Counted from the stretch's first letter, positions 39,665 through 48,521 are shown. The stretch is 64,000 nucleotides of DNA from Helicobacter sp. TUL (GCF_002287135.1 NZ_NESU01000009.1:1-64000), one strand, 5' to 3'. A program made the numbers and translations. The notes: a model not told the origin generated them from the sequence alone.

Positions 39665-41403
39665 TTTTTACCTCCCTTATGCTCTTTGAAGTGATTTTGT
39701 GCATGGTGTTGTGCAATTTGTGCCTGTTTTTTGCGCTCTAGCATAGCATTAATGGACATTTGTTGAATGATTGAAAAAATATTGTTTATTGTCCAATAAA
39801 GCACCAATCCCGCAGGGAATGGGAAAATGATAAAAAATACCATAAAAAACCACGGCAACATTTTAAAGATTTTTTCCTGCATAGGATCGGTAAAATTTGA
39901 AGGGGTAAGGCGTTGGGAAACATACATGCTCACGCCCATAAGCACTGGAAGCACAAAGTATGGATCAATAGCCGAAAGGTCATTAATCCAAAAAATCCAA
40001 GCCGAATTTTTAAGCTCAATGGCATTATAAAGCACACGATAAATGGCAAAAAATACTGGAATCTGCAAAAGCAATGGCAGACAACCACCAAGCGGATTTG
40101 CCCCGTGCTTTTTATAAAGCTCCATCATATGCATTTGTAGCTTTTGGGGATCGCCTTTATAACGCTCTTGAATCTCTTTCATTTTTGGCGCTAAATCTTT
40201 AAGCTTTTGCATAGATACCATACCTTTATAGCTTAGCGGATATAAAATCACACGAACAATAAGCGTCAAAAGCACGATTGACCAACCCCAATTCCCACAT
40301 ACATCATATAGCCATGCCAAAAGCCAAAATACCCAACGTGCGAAAAATGTGATCATACCATATTCCACCACATCAGTAAGGTTTGGGTTAATAGATTCTA
40401 AGATTTTAAAATCCTTTGGTCCGATATATCCTTGCAATACACTCTCGCCGCTAGATCGCACATATGGCATAGGATTTTTGCTCCCATCAGAATCTAGACT
40501 AATATACAATCCTTTGGCAACATCAGGCGTAAATAACAAACTCGTATAATACCTATCTACACTCGCAACAAAACTTGCCTTAGGAAAGTCTTTGCGCTCA
40601 CCATCGCCATCTTCTATCTTTTGGATTGATCCATCTTCTTTTTTGAGTAGCACACCCCTAAAGGCATATGTATCTTTATCTCCCATAGGTCGCATACCAT
40701 TGCTAATAAAATATTCAAGGTTTGGATTACTCACCTCTATACGCACATCATATGAAAGGTTGCGATAAAAAGTTAAGGTTTTTGTGATACGCACATCGCC
40801 AAGATCTTGGGTTAGCACGATATTTTGTGATTCTCCATCAAATGCAATGCGATTGCCTTGGTTTGAGGTTTTTTGTAGCACATATGGTGTATTGTAAGCT
40901 TTTTTGTTGATTCCCACATCACTAAAGCGCATTTCAAGAGGCTTTAGCTCCAAATCCCCAAAAAGTGGTAATTTCTCAATATGCTCTTTTTTGCTACTAC
41001 CAAAACCTAGCCACGATCCCACGATACTAAAGAGGCTTTCTTGTTCATCATGTGTAAATTTTTTGTCCTTCAGCGAAACTTGTCGGATACGCCCTAACGC
41101 GTCTATTTCTATCTCAAAATCTTCAGATTCAATAATGGCAATAAGAGAATCTTTGATTGCAAGATTATGGGTGCTAACTTGTTGTAATGCGTCCTTGGTA
41201 ACTGGTGCTTGACTTGCACTTATAGGCGATACAGAATCTACTGGAGTGTTTTGCGTGGTTACTGGAGCTTTTGTGTTTGATTGCTTGGGTGGAAAAAGAT
41301 ACATATATATGCCAAAAAAAGCGATACTTAACACCACCACAAGCATAATACGCCCTAATGGCGTATTGTCGTTGTTATGTTGATTTGGGTTTGGATAATA
41401 CAT
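39661..41403 (-). CDS. yidC: Membrane protein insertase YidC
   Basis: 580-residue inner-membrane insertase. An N-terminal helix (about 17-35) is followed by a periplasmic beta-domain (about 60-330) and the five-helix insertase core with [57 protein letters not shown] and [16 protein letters not shown]. The highly basic tail matches ribosome-binding YidC ends. It is ten bases after yidD, in the conserved order. Confidence 0.95.
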   Translation of the reverse strand: MYYPNPNQHNNDNTPLGRIMLVVVLSIAFFGIYMYLFPPKQSNTKAPVTTQNTPVDSVSPISASQAPVTKDALQQVSTHNLAIKDSLIAIIESEDFEIEIDALGRIRQVSLKDKKFTHDEQESLFSIVGSWLGFGSSKKEHIEKLPLFGDLELKPLEMRFSDVGINKKAYNTPYVLQKTSNQGNRIAFDGESQNIVLTQDLGDVRITKTLTFYRNLSYDVRIEVSNPNLEYFISNGMRPMGDKDTYAFRGVLLKKEDGSIQKIEDGDGERKDFPKASFVASVDRYYTSLLFTPDVAKGLYISLDSDGSKNPMPYVRSSGESVLQGYIGPKDFKILESINPNLTDVVEYGMITFFARWVFWLLAWLYDVCGNWGWSIVLLTLIVRVILYPLSYKGMVSMQKLKDLAPKMKEIQERYKGDPQKLQMHMMELYKKHGANPLGGCLPLLLQIPVFFAIYRVLYNAIELKNSAWIFWINDLSAIDPYFVLPVLMGVSMYVSQRLTPSNFTDPMQEKIFKMLPWFFMVFFIIFPFPAGLVLYWTINNIFSIIQQMSINAMLERKKQAQIAQHHAQNHFKEHKGGKK

Positions 41404-41413
41404 AGCAATGCCT

Positions 41414-41782
41414 TTAAAAAGATTTGATTATAACAAACAAACATCGTATTTGTTTTGGGTATGAAATTGTAACCAAAAACAAAGGATTTTTATAGGGTAT
41501 GAGCCAATATTTGATAGTTTTTTGCTTTTGTGTAGGAAAGTATAACCTTAGTGTTAAAGACATTGTAGGATAATCAATGCCGCCTTTATGAAGTGGATTG
41601 CAAGACAAAACACGCACACACGATTTATACAACGCCACAAAAGGTCTATCAAAATCAAAAAGCCACAATGCATAATGCGAGCAAGTCGGATAGAATCTAC
41701 ATTGTCGTCCCAAAAAGATTGAGAAGCTTTTTTGATACGCGATGATAGCAAAACGCACCAATGCACTAAAAACGCTACGCAT
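41414..41782 (-). CDS. yidD: Membrane protein insertion efficiency factor YidD
   Basis: 122-residue YidD with family motifs [23 protein letters not shown] and [13 protein letters not shown]. The core ends near residue 75; the remaining 45 residues are an extension beyond the usual 70-85-residue length, as seen in other Helicobacter. It overlaps rnpA by 8 bp. Confidence 0.9.
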   Translation of the reverse strand: MRSVFSALVRFAIIAYQKSFSIFLGRQCRFYPTCSHYALWLFDFDRPFVALYKSCVRVLSCNPLHKGGIDYPTMSLTLRLYFPTQKQKTIKYWLIPYKNPLFLVTISYPKQIRCLFVIIKSF

Positions 41783-42194
41783 ACGCTCTACTTACTATAT
41801 TTTGAGATTTTTTGTATGTGTATTTGAGTGCTTTGTGGCACATCGTGGCAAAATCCGCATAAGAAAGATCTTTAATCCCAATCTTTGGCACAAACACAAG
41901 ACAAAGCCCCTTAAAGCTTTCATCTTGACACAATGCACGCATTCTCCGCTTATAAAGATTACGTTTGGGTGCGCACCCAATCTTTTTTGACACACTCAAT
42001 CCTAAATATACATCAGCCTTGCGAGATTGTATATCTTGATAGATTCTAAAAGCTTTTTGGGAAATTTTGGGAGTTAATTGCTTGGGTAATAAAATATAAA
42101 GGCTAAAGTATGGAGTATCAAAGCGAGATCCATTTCTAAAGATACAATCAAACTCACGCTTATTCTTTAGAGAATCTACCTTCAATGCTCCCAT
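41775..42194 (-). CDS. rnpA: Ribonuclease P protein component
   Basis: 139-residue basic protein that binds RNase P RNA for tRNA 5' processing. The signature region SLKNKREFDCIFRNG and the RNR-type motif RNLYKRRMR are present. The start at 42194 is 8 bp after the rpmH stop. The 3' end overlaps yidD. Confidence 0.92.
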   Translation of the reverse strand: MGALKVDSLKNKREFDCIFRNGSRFDTPYFSLYILLPKQLTPKISQKAFRIYQDIQSRKADVYLGLSVSKKIGCAPKRNLYKRRMRALCQDESFKGLCLVFVPKIGIKDLSYADFATMCHKALKYTYKKSQNIVSRAYA

Positions 42195-42202
42195 ATAAAT
42201 AT

Positions 42203-42337
42203 TTACACACTAAGTCGTTTTCTACCTTTAGCGCGTCTTGCGTTGATTACTCGGCGTCCATTTTTTGTTTTCATTCTTACGCGAAATCCATGTGTGCGTT
42301 TCTTTGGGGTGTTGTGTGGTTGGTATGTTCTTTTCAT
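42203..42337 (-). CDS. rpmH: Ribosomal protein L34
   Basis: 44-residue protein, translated by hand from the minus strand: begins [18 protein letters not shown] and ends [11 protein letters not shown], the invariant L34 pattern. It is too short for most ORF scans. It begins the rpmH-rnpA-yidD-yidC-jag-mnmE block. In H. pylori exbD lies directly upstream; here the ZorA/ZorB-like pair intervenes. Confidence 0.97.
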   Translation of the reverse strand: MKRTYQPHNTPKKRTHGFRVRMKTKNGRRVINARRAKGRKRLSV

Positions 42338-42365
42338 TATTGTGTCCTTTGTGCTAACTTAAAAC

Positions 42366-42380
42366 TTGGAATTCTTCCAA
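42366..42380 (-). terminator. Short hairpin between the ZorB-like gene and rpmH
   Basis: TTGGAA-TTC-TTCCAA, a 6-bp stem; on the minus strand it is followed by GTTTTAAG. It may separate the motor pair from rpmH transcription. Weak. Confidence 0.3.
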
Positions 42381-42399
42381 AAAAATACTTAAAAAAAGG

Positions 42400-43128
42400 T
42401 TATTTAATCCCAAGCTCTTTGCTTAAATCCACAATTGCTTGGAGATTCTTATCGGCTTTTGTTATGACACGAAATTCCACCCTGCGAGACTTATCGTCGT
42501 TTTCTAATGGCTTGGCAAAACTTAAGCCATTTGCGCGCAAAACCTCTATAAGCCAAGGCTTTTGTGAATCTATGCTTTTTTGATTAAAGCAATACTTTAA
42601 CACCTCAAATGCCCTAGCTTGTGAAAGTTCTGCATTACCAAGATACCTATCTTCTAGTGTAGTTGCGCTTTGCCAACCACTCGAAGTATGCCCCTCTATG
42701 CGAATCTCTTCAATATTTGCTTGATATTTTGGAAGCGAAAGGATACGCACATAGCGAGGAAAAAAGTCATCTAAAATATCCTTAAATCTTTGTTTTACAT
42801 ATCTATCGCCCGTGTCAAAAAGCACTTCAGGTTCTCTAAATCGTATAGTATTATCTGTATCAATCTGTGCGTCCCAACGCGCCAAATCTTTGGAAAATTC
42901 TTTTTGCAAATCTATATAAAGTTCTGCCTGTAGATTTGAATAATGTTGGGCGATAGAGCGCATTTTATCATTCATTTCGCTAAGTGTTTTGTTTTGTTGG
43001 CTTAGCATTTCTTGATCTTTTTGCGAAAGCAACATAAAAGAAATCATAATGAGCAAAAAAATCATCATAATCCCTGCCATCATATCAGAGATACTAATCC
43101 AATGATTATGTGAAGAGTGTCTATCCAT
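42400..43128 (-). CDS. ZorB/MotB-like OmpA-domain motor protein
   Basis: 242-residue MotB-type stator subunit. The N-terminus (WISISDMMAGIMMIFLLIMISF, residues 10-31) is a single membrane helix with Asp15 at the position of the proton-carrying aspartate of MotB and ZorB. A polar linker and coiled coil (about 35-75) lead to a C-terminal OmpA-like peptidoglycan-binding domain: IEGHTSSGW, LGNAELSQARAFEVLKYC and KSRRVEFRV. Length and layout fit ZorB (about 246 residues) better than flagellar MotB. It is 3 bp downstream of the ZorA-like gene. No ZorC, D or E effector gene is in the window. Confidence 0.72.
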   Translation of the reverse strand: MDRHSSHNHWISISDMMAGIMMIFLLIMISFMLLSQKDQEMLSQQNKTLSEMNDKMRSIAQHYSNLQAELYIDLQKEFSKDLARWDAQIDTDNTIRFREPEVLFDTGDRYVKQRFKDILDDFFPRYVRILSLPKYQANIEEIRIEGHTSSGWQSATTLEDRYLGNAELSQARAFEVLKYCFNQKSIDSQKPWLIEVLRANGLSFAKPLENDDKSRRVEFRVITKADKNLQAIVDLSKELGIK

Positions 43129-43131
43129 AAT

Positions 43132-45120
43132 CTAACGCCTTGTGCCAATAAGTTCTTTGATACGCTCTAAAAACCATTCATAGTTTTGCCAAAAACTATC
43201 CACGCTCGCACTCATTGCTTTATCAAGGTTGCGTAGTGAATCTTGCATATCTTCAGAGAGTGTGGCATTATCTTGCAATGCACGACGCATATGTTGCCCT
43301 AGATTCTCATACAAACTATGCAAATGCGCGACATTTTGGGTAATATCGCCTTGGGTTTTACTCATAGAATCCATAATCTGCTTTTGGAAACTTCCAAACT
43401 CTGCAAGGATTTGCGTGCTTGTATCTTTTGGGATACGCACAGATTCTTTGCTAAGTTTTTGTAACACCTTGAGATATTCTAGTGCAAGGGATTTGATATA
43501 AGTATGTGCTTGTTGATATTGTGTTTGTAAGTTTTCAGCAAGATGTTTGCTTAGTTCAAGACTTTGATTTTTAGCCCCATCAATCCCTTGCATCAGAGAA
43601 TCTATGCCCTCACGATAGCGTTGCAAATCCGCATTCAAGGCAGTGTGCAATGCCTTTTGGTGTTGTTCTTGCATACCTAAAAGTTGAGTAGAAAATGTCT
43701 CTATGATAGTTTTGTGCTGTGTGCTAATCTCATCTTTTAGCGTCCTAAAGCCCTCTAGATTCTGTGTGTGCAATGCTTTAGATTCTTGGGCAAAATTTTC
43801 AACCTGCCCCAAAAGAGATTCTAAGCCCTCTTTGGCTTCATTCCCAAAAGTTTGTATAAGCGTATGTGTAGATTGCGTGAGTGAGGCAAATTCTGCTTGC
43901 AAGACTTGCATACATTCTTTGAGGATAGATTCTATATTTTGTGTGCTATGTGCGATGATATCCTTGCTAAAGGCTTTGAGATTTGAGAAATTATCTTGAG
44001 CTAGTTGCGTGAGCGAATCCCTATGTATTTGTAATTGAGAATCTAATGTATGCGTATGTGAATCTATGCTTTCTTTTAGATACTCTGCGCTTTGTGTGAT
44101 ATGCGTTTGCAAAGTGCCGCCAAGTCCCTTGCTATATTCTGCTATGTTTTCTACAAGAATGCTAAGGTATTGTTTGGCTGTTTGACTACCCTCATTGGCA
44201 GTAACAAAAAATGTCTGAAGATTTTGTAAGCACTGCTTAGAATCCCCCTCCAAACTCGCGATAGCTTCAAGATGTGCCGCCAAATCTTTTTGTGTAGATT
44301 CAAAAGATTGCATAAGGCGCAATGTAGTTGCATAAAATTCCTGCACTTGGGTATTTTGCTCTGTAATTTTTTCTAGATTCATAGCTGTGTGCGAAAGTGC
44401 GTCTTTGGCATTATCAAGCGATTGTTGTGTGCTCATCAAAAGCGCCTTGCTTTCTTGCACAAAATCCTTATACTCTTCTTGCCATTGCAAAAGCTTCACA
44501 ACCGCACTATTTAGCTCCTTAAAATTCTCCCCAAATTGATCTTGTAAATTTGTATTAAAATCCTTAATCACAGATTCTAAAGCCCCTATAAGTTCTTGTG
44601 AAGCACCCTTGGCAAGTTGTGAAACCGCCTCTTGGAGCGTATGATTTACAAGAGAAAATTGAGACTGCATAAGGGCGTTATTGCGCTCATACAAGCTATG
44701 AATATCTTGTGTGCTAGGCAGTGTCTGTACATGTTCCAAAAGTTGTGGCAAAGCATGCAAATGCGTAAAATGCTGTGCTTGTTTGGCTAAATATTCTAGG
44801 TTACTCTCTTCATCGCTTTTTAATGGTGTGCGTTTTTGCAAAATCGCCAAAATAATTGCCAATCCCATACCCAAGATTGATGTATAAAACGCAGTCTTTA
44901 AACCATCAAGCAACAAAGGCACAGAATTTTCTAAATGTGTGGTATCAAAACCCCAAAGCCCCACAAAGATTCCCACAAAAGTCCCCAAAACCCCTGTGCT
45001 CATAATAATCGATTTCAAATCCCTATGGATTCCCCCAACATAGCTTTTATAATCCCACACACAAAGTGCAATCATAAAAACACTAAAGACAATATTGACA
45101 CCAAAAATCACTTCTTGCAT
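43132..45120 (-). CDS. ZorA/MotA-like proton channel with a long coiled-coil tail
   Basis: 662 residues. The first 100 hold three membrane helices (about 4-22, 37-57, 70-95). The last two include GVLGTFVGIFVGLWGF and LLDGLKTAFYTSILGMGLA, the MotA/TolQ/ExbB channel signature. Residues about 110-640 are almost wholly helical and coiled-coil, rich in Q, E, S and L, ending in RIKELIGTRR. A cytoplasmic tail of this size is characteristic of ZorA, where it forms a long intracellular rod. AAGGA precedes the ATG. Codon and motif use look native to this genome, so it is not a recent arrival. Alternatives: another long-tailed ExbB/MotA relative unrelated to defence. Confidence 0.72.
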   Translation of the reverse strand: MQEVIFGVNIVFSVFMIALCVWDYKSYVGGIHRDLKSIIMSTGVLGTFVGIFVGLWGFDTTHLENSVPLLLDGLKTAFYTSILGMGLAIILAILQKRTPLKSDEESNLEYLAKQAQHFTHLHALPQLLEHVQTLPSTQDIHSLYERNNALMQSQFSLVNHTLQEAVSQLAKGASQELIGALESVIKDFNTNLQDQFGENFKELNSAVVKLLQWQEEYKDFVQESKALLMSTQQSLDNAKDALSHTAMNLEKITEQNTQVQEFYATTLRLMQSFESTQKDLAAHLEAIASLEGDSKQCLQNLQTFFVTANEGSQTAKQYLSILVENIAEYSKGLGGTLQTHITQSAEYLKESIDSHTHTLDSQLQIHRDSLTQLAQDNFSNLKAFSKDIIAHSTQNIESILKECMQVLQAEFASLTQSTHTLIQTFGNEAKEGLESLLGQVENFAQESKALHTQNLEGFRTLKDEISTQHKTIIETFSTQLLGMQEQHQKALHTALNADLQRYREGIDSLMQGIDGAKNQSLELSKHLAENLQTQYQQAHTYIKSLALEYLKVLQKLSKESVRIPKDTSTQILAEFGSFQKQIMDSMSKTQGDITQNVAHLHSLYENLGQHMRRALQDNATLSEDMQDSLRNLDKAMSASVDSFWQNYEWFLERIKELIGTRR

Positions 45121-45175
45121 TCTATTTCCTTACATTGTAGCGATACACATTCCACGCTTAGTTTATTATGCAATC

Positions 45176-45580
45176 TCACTCCTTGTTTGGAGGAAGTTTT
45201 TGCGTAACAACATACACATTGCTAAAGCCAAGCATTTGTAAAAGCGCACTTACTTCCAAAAAATGCTCCAATCCGCTTTCTCTATCGCCCTTTATGACAA
45301 TCTGTGTCTGCTTGGGCGTTCTTTCTAGCCACGCTTTGAGTGCTTGTGAATCTAGCTGTTTATTATGCACAAAATATTGCCCTTGTTTATTGATAACAAT
45401 CATTTCTTCTTGTGTCTGTGCGTCTTCACCAGATTGCACACCCTCTTCTAACTTAGGAATCTCCACTTCAATACGACTTTGTTGCACAAAACTTGCACTT
45501 GTAAGCACAATAACAAGTAACACAAGCATAATATCAATAAATGGGATAAGGTTTAGAGAATCAATTTTTTTCATACTCAT
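45176..45580 (-). CDS. exbD: Biopolymer transport protein ExbD
   Basis: 134-residue subunit of the TonB energising motor. The single N-terminal helix (LNLIPFIDIMLVLLVIVLTSA) carries Asp16, equivalent to the proton-translocating Asp25 of E. coli ExbD, followed by a periplasmic domain with GDRESGLEHFLEV. It starts 3 bp after the exbB stop. It should power the two TonB receptors found in this window; tonB itself is not here. Confidence 0.92.
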   Translation of the reverse strand: MSMKKIDSLNLIPFIDIMLVLLVIVLTSASFVQQSRIEVEIPKLEEGVQSGEDAQTQEEMIVINKQGQYFVHNKQLDSQALKAWLERTPKQTQIVIKGDRESGLEHFLEVSALLQMLGFSNVYVVTQKLPPNKE

Positions 45581-45583
45581 ATC

Positions 45584-46030
45584 CTAAATGTCATAATTAC
45601 TTGGGGTATGTATCGTAGGATTATGCGCAATATCCCATTGCGTGAGAATCACCTCTGCCTTGCGAAGCAAAAAATTATAAAACACAATTGAAGGTATCGC
45701 TACAAAAAGCCCCGCTGCCGTTGTTTTGAGTGCCAAAGAAAGCCCAGACATAATAGCTTGCGTATCCACAAGTGAGTTACTACCAATCTCTACAAACGTT
45801 ACCATTATCCCAAACACCGTCCCCAAAAGCCCAATGTATGGTGCATTTGATCCAATAGTTGCGATGAGAGTAAGTCGCTTATGAAGCGCCAATTCTAAAA
45901 CTCTCTTATCGCCAAAGGCGCGCACATTGATAGTTCTAAAAAACAAATATCGCTCTATGGCTACACCAAGCACGATAATACTTAAAAACAACAAAAATCC
46001 AAGCACCCCATAATCAACTACTGCACGCAT
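45584..46030 (-). CDS. exbB: Biopolymer transport protein ExbB
   Basis: 148-residue three-helix channel protein, shorter than enterobacterial ExbB, as is normal in Helicobacter. The conserved segments NAPYIGLLGTVFGIMVTF and ALKTTAAGLFVAIPSIVFYN are present. It starts on the base after the smpB stop codon and is followed by exbD. Confidence 0.92.
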   Translation of the reverse strand: MRAVVDYGVLGFLLFLSIIVLGVAIERYLFFRTINVRAFGDKRVLELALHKRLTLIATIGSNAPYIGLLGTVFGIMVTFVEIGSNSLVDTQAIMSGLSLALKTTAAGLFVAIPSIVFYNFLLRKAEVILTQWDIAHNPTIHTPSNYDI

Positions 46031-46516
46031 TTACAATCCTTTCAAGGCATTTTTTAGGCTACTTTGTGCCTCTTTTTTAAGTTCTTTTTGTTTGAGAGAT
46101 TCACGCTTATCATAAAGCTTTTTCCCTCTAGCCAATGCAATTTCAAGCTTAATGATGTTTTTGTGATTAAAATATATACTAAGTGGCACGATTGCTAAGC
46201 TTTGTGTGGCAACTTTGCCAAACCATTTATCAATCTGACGCCTATGCAACAAAAGCTTTCTTGTCCGCCTTTCATCTGGGCGAAAATGCGTATTTGTATG
46301 TGTGAGTGCGCTAAAATGCGCATTAAACAAAAATGCTTCACCTTTCATAATCCGCACAAAGCTATCCTTTAGATTAACTGCCAAAGCCCTTGCTGCTTTC
46401 ACTTCGCTTCCAAAAAGCACAATCCCCACCTCCAAAGTCTCCAAAATTTCATAATCAAAATACGCCTTTTTGTGCTTGTTGATGAGTTTGTAAGCATTGT
46501 TTTCTCGTGATTGCAC
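46031..46516 (-). CDS. smpB: SsrA-binding protein SmpB
   Basis: 161-residue partner of tmRNA in ribosome rescue. Family motifs: NKHKKAYFDYEILETLEVGIVLFGSEVKAARA near the N-terminus, DSFVRI and the basic GKKLYDKRESLKQKE tail that enters the decoding site. First gene of the smpB-exbB-exbD unit. Confidence 0.95.
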   Translation of the reverse strand: MQSRENNAYKLINKHKKAYFDYEILETLEVGIVLFGSEVKAARALAVNLKDSFVRIMKGEAFLFNAHFSALTHTNTHFRPDERRTRKLLLHRRQIDKWFGKVATQSLAIVPLSIYFNHKNIIKLEIALARGKKLYDKRESLKQKELKKEAQSSLKNALKGL

Positions 46517-46611
46517 CCTCTATCCTCTTAGGAAAATCTCGTGTAGATTGTATCATAAACTTATATGAATCCCCAATAAACACCAAAATACAAAACAATC
46601 AAACAAGCTAA

Positions 46612-46803
46612 ATGCACTTGCTAGATTCGTTGCTACAATACTACAAAACACAATTTTTACGCAAAATACAGGAATACAACATAAAAAACACATATCATAA
46701 AGACTATTACGATGCACTGCGTGAGGCTCGATATGAATATACAGAATCTAAAGAATATATTTTAGCTATACAAGGGGCTTTGATTCTACTGATTACGCAA
46801 TAA
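46612..46803 (+). CDS. Possible 63-residue protein of unknown function
   Basis: Short frame encoding an N-terminal amphipathic helix-like region rich in Y, K and E (YHKDYYDALREARYEYTESKEY) and a hydrophobic end (AIQGALILLI). No clear ribosome site precedes the ATG. In favour, a GC-rich hairpin starts 8 bp after the stop codon. I do not recognise it. The rest of the 479-bp gap (46517-46995) has no other supported gene. Confidence 0.3.
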   Translation: MHLLDSLLQYYKTQFLRKIQEYNIKNTYHKDYYDALREARYEYTESKEYILAIQGALILLITQ

Positions 46804-46810
46804 GCTTTGT

Positions 46811-46828
46811 GAATCTCCTTGGAGATTC
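46811..46828 (+). terminator. Hairpin made of an inverted AGATTC/GAATCT pair
   Basis: GAATCTCC (46811-46818), TT, GGAGATTC (46821-46828), followed by TATATACTCTTTATCT. A perfect stem just after the 63-residue frame; it could terminate it. Confidence 0.5.
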
Positions 46829-46995
46829 TATATACTCTTTATCTCCATGCAATGACGCCTTTTATAAATCTTGTGCAAACAATAAACTACACATCATCTA
46901 AAAGTAATGCTAAAATGGCAATACCAAATAATATAGCAATAACGCCCTAAATCCATAGGACGCTTAGCTACTACAATAATAATGGAGGATGGATT

Positions 46996-47868
46996 ATGGA
47001 TAGGATAGATAGACGAAAGTTTTTACATACAATATCTGTATTAGGATTAGGGATATTGGGTGGATATAGTGTCGTTGGTTGTGGGAATTCAAATAATAAG
47101 GAGAAAGCAATGACAACAAAAGATGCATTTAATAAAGATATAACATTGGATTCCGATGGTAAGGTAATTTTACAGAAAGAAAGAACAACACTTAGAAAAG
47201 ATGAGACCACACAATTACCAATTGAAAAGGTAATAAAAATGGATACTTCAGAAGAAACAAGCCAATATGTAACAAATATATATCATCAAACAAATATCAT
47301 TATGAAATCTTCCCCCTATGCCAATTACAAACCTATCTACTTTGATCCAAGCCTTAAAACAAATCCAAATCATCTTAAAGAGTATCAAGCACTTCGCAAT
47401 CTCTATCTTACACAACCTCCTATAGGTAAAATAGCTCCTTGGACTAAAGCTGAAAAAGCCTATTATGAATCACTAAAAACAAAAAGAGAAAGATATAAAT
47501 ATTTAGTAATTAGAAGTGGGATAAGAAGCTCTGTCATAGATATACCATTAGATGCTATAGCTAGTGTAGATGAAAATGGAAAACTTATTAATGAAGAGTA
47601 TAGAGAACTCTATGAAATAGTAGAGGCAAATAGGGGAATGGCTCATATAAGCGATGGATTTTTGGCAATGGCAGAGTGGGAAATAGCAGCAGGTATGCTA
47701 GGAGATATAAAGGGGTTTAGTGCAATACGAGTGGATGGCTTTACAGCAAGAACATATCAAAAAAGAGTGTTGGTGCATCAATTAGGTGAGATTTGGGAAA
47801 AAGGATATTATACAGATGGCTATTTTTTTATGGCACATATGAAAATCCATTGCGAAAAACACAAATGA
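46996..47868 (+). CDS. Tat-signal lipoprotein of unknown function, N-terminal part (frameshifted)
   Basis: 290 residues as read, but truncated by a frameshift at a T7 tract (47823-47829). The N-terminus is a twin-arginine signal (DRRKFLHT) followed by a hydrophobic run and lipobox VVGC near residue 29, so a folded lipoprotein exported by Tat is predicted. GGAGG precedes the ATG. The mature part has no domain I recognise; motifs such as KPIYFDPSLKTNP and GFTARTYQKRVLVHQLGEIW may help a search. Arginine is mostly AGA, unlike the CGC-rich neighbours, and the local AGATTCT motif is scarce, suggesting acquired DNA. One added T would join it to the next frame as a protein of about 466 residues. Confidence 0.6.
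   Translation: MDRIDRRKFLHTISVLGLGILGGYSVVGCGNSNNKEKAMTTKDAFNKDITLDSDGKVILQKERTTLRKDETTQLPIEKVIKMDTSEETSQYVTNIYHQTNIIMKSSPYANYKPIYFDPSLKTNPNHLKEYQALRNLYLTQPPIGKIAPWTKAEKAYYESLKTKRERYKYLVIRSGIRSSVIDIPLDAIASVDENGKLINEEYRELYEIVEANRGMAHISDGFLAMAEWEIAAGMLGDIKGFSAIRVDGFTARTYQKRVLVHQLGEIWEKGYYTDGYFFMAHMKIHCEKHK
47823..47829 (+). repeat. T7 tract at the break of the Tat lipoprotein gene
   Basis: The sequence GGC TAT TTT TTT ATG contains seven Ts in a T|TTT|TTT register. With T8, or with a -1 slip here, the reading continues into the downstream frame. Confidence 0.85.
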
Positions 47869-48395
47869 TGAGTCTAGCCAAAAAGATAAAGCCAGATAGA
47901 TTTGGTATGTATCCCTATATTGATGAGATAATGGGGGTAGATTGGATAATGGATTATGGTAGATACCTGGATAGTGGAGATGTGTTATTGATTCTGGGTG
48001 ATGAACTCAAAGCAGGAAAACTACTAGATCCAAGAGATCCTAGAGCTACAGAACAAACAAGAAAGGAGTTTATGAATAGAACAGATAACATCATCCCATT
48101 TAGCACAGGCAAACTGGATGAATTTATAGATGCTGATGTATCCAATGAAAACAACAAAGAATGGGTAAAAAATGATTTTATTCTTCGAGCCAAAATCTTG
48201 GCAGTAACTCCCCCACAAGGCTATCCTAATGCACCTACTTACTACATACCAGAATATTTAGATGAACTCTATGAAGCAGGCAAACTAGATAAAAAACTAA
48301 ACCCCACAATCCCAGCCATATATAGAGAATCTTTCCCACAAGAGCTACGTGATAAAATAGAATGGTATGCTAAAAAGCATAATATCAAGGAATAA
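47865..48395 (+). CDS. C-terminal part of the Tat-signal lipoprotein (second frame)
   Basis: This frame is open from well before 47823, so it directly continues the upstream lipoprotein after a -1 shift. As a separate translation unit it could restart at the ATG at 47865, which overlaps the upstream TGA as ATGA. About 176 residues follow (MMSLAKKIKPDRFGMYPYIDEI ... WYAKKHNIKE), rich in D, E, K and Y with repeated LDELYEAGKLD-like helices. No known family recognised. Either a phase-variable or frameshift-decoded gene, or a decaying one. Confidence 0.55.
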   Translation: MMSLAKKIKPDRFGMYPYIDEIMGVDWIMDYGRYLDSGDVLLILGDELKAGKLLDPRDPRATEQTRKEFMNRTDNIIPFSTGKLDEFIDADVSNENNKEWVKNDFILRAKILAVTPPQGYPNAPTYYIPEYLDELYEAGKLDKKLNPTIPAIYRESFPQELRDKIEWYAKKHNIKE

Positions 48396-48433
48396 AATAA
48401 ATATAAATGTGGATTTATGCAAAACATAACAAA

Positions 48434-48462
48434 GCCTAAGTATTGCATAAAGCATACTAGGC
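48434..48462 (+). terminator. Bulged hairpin after the Tat lipoprotein gene
   Basis: GCCTAAGTATTGC (48434-48446), loop ATAAA, GCATACTAGGC (48452-48462) pairs with two single-base bulges, about 40 bp past the stop codon, between convergent genes. Confidence 0.4.
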
Positions 48463-48521
48463 AAGATACAAAATACACCAAAGCACAATCTACGAAATTG
48501 TAGAGGCTTGCACTCCTAAGC

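Noticed and set aside
43132-45120. Long coiled-coil protein as chemoreceptor or SMC-like ATPase
   Set aside because: There is no MCP signalling hairpin, HAMP domain or Walker motif; the N-terminal three helices carry MotA/TolQ channel signatures.
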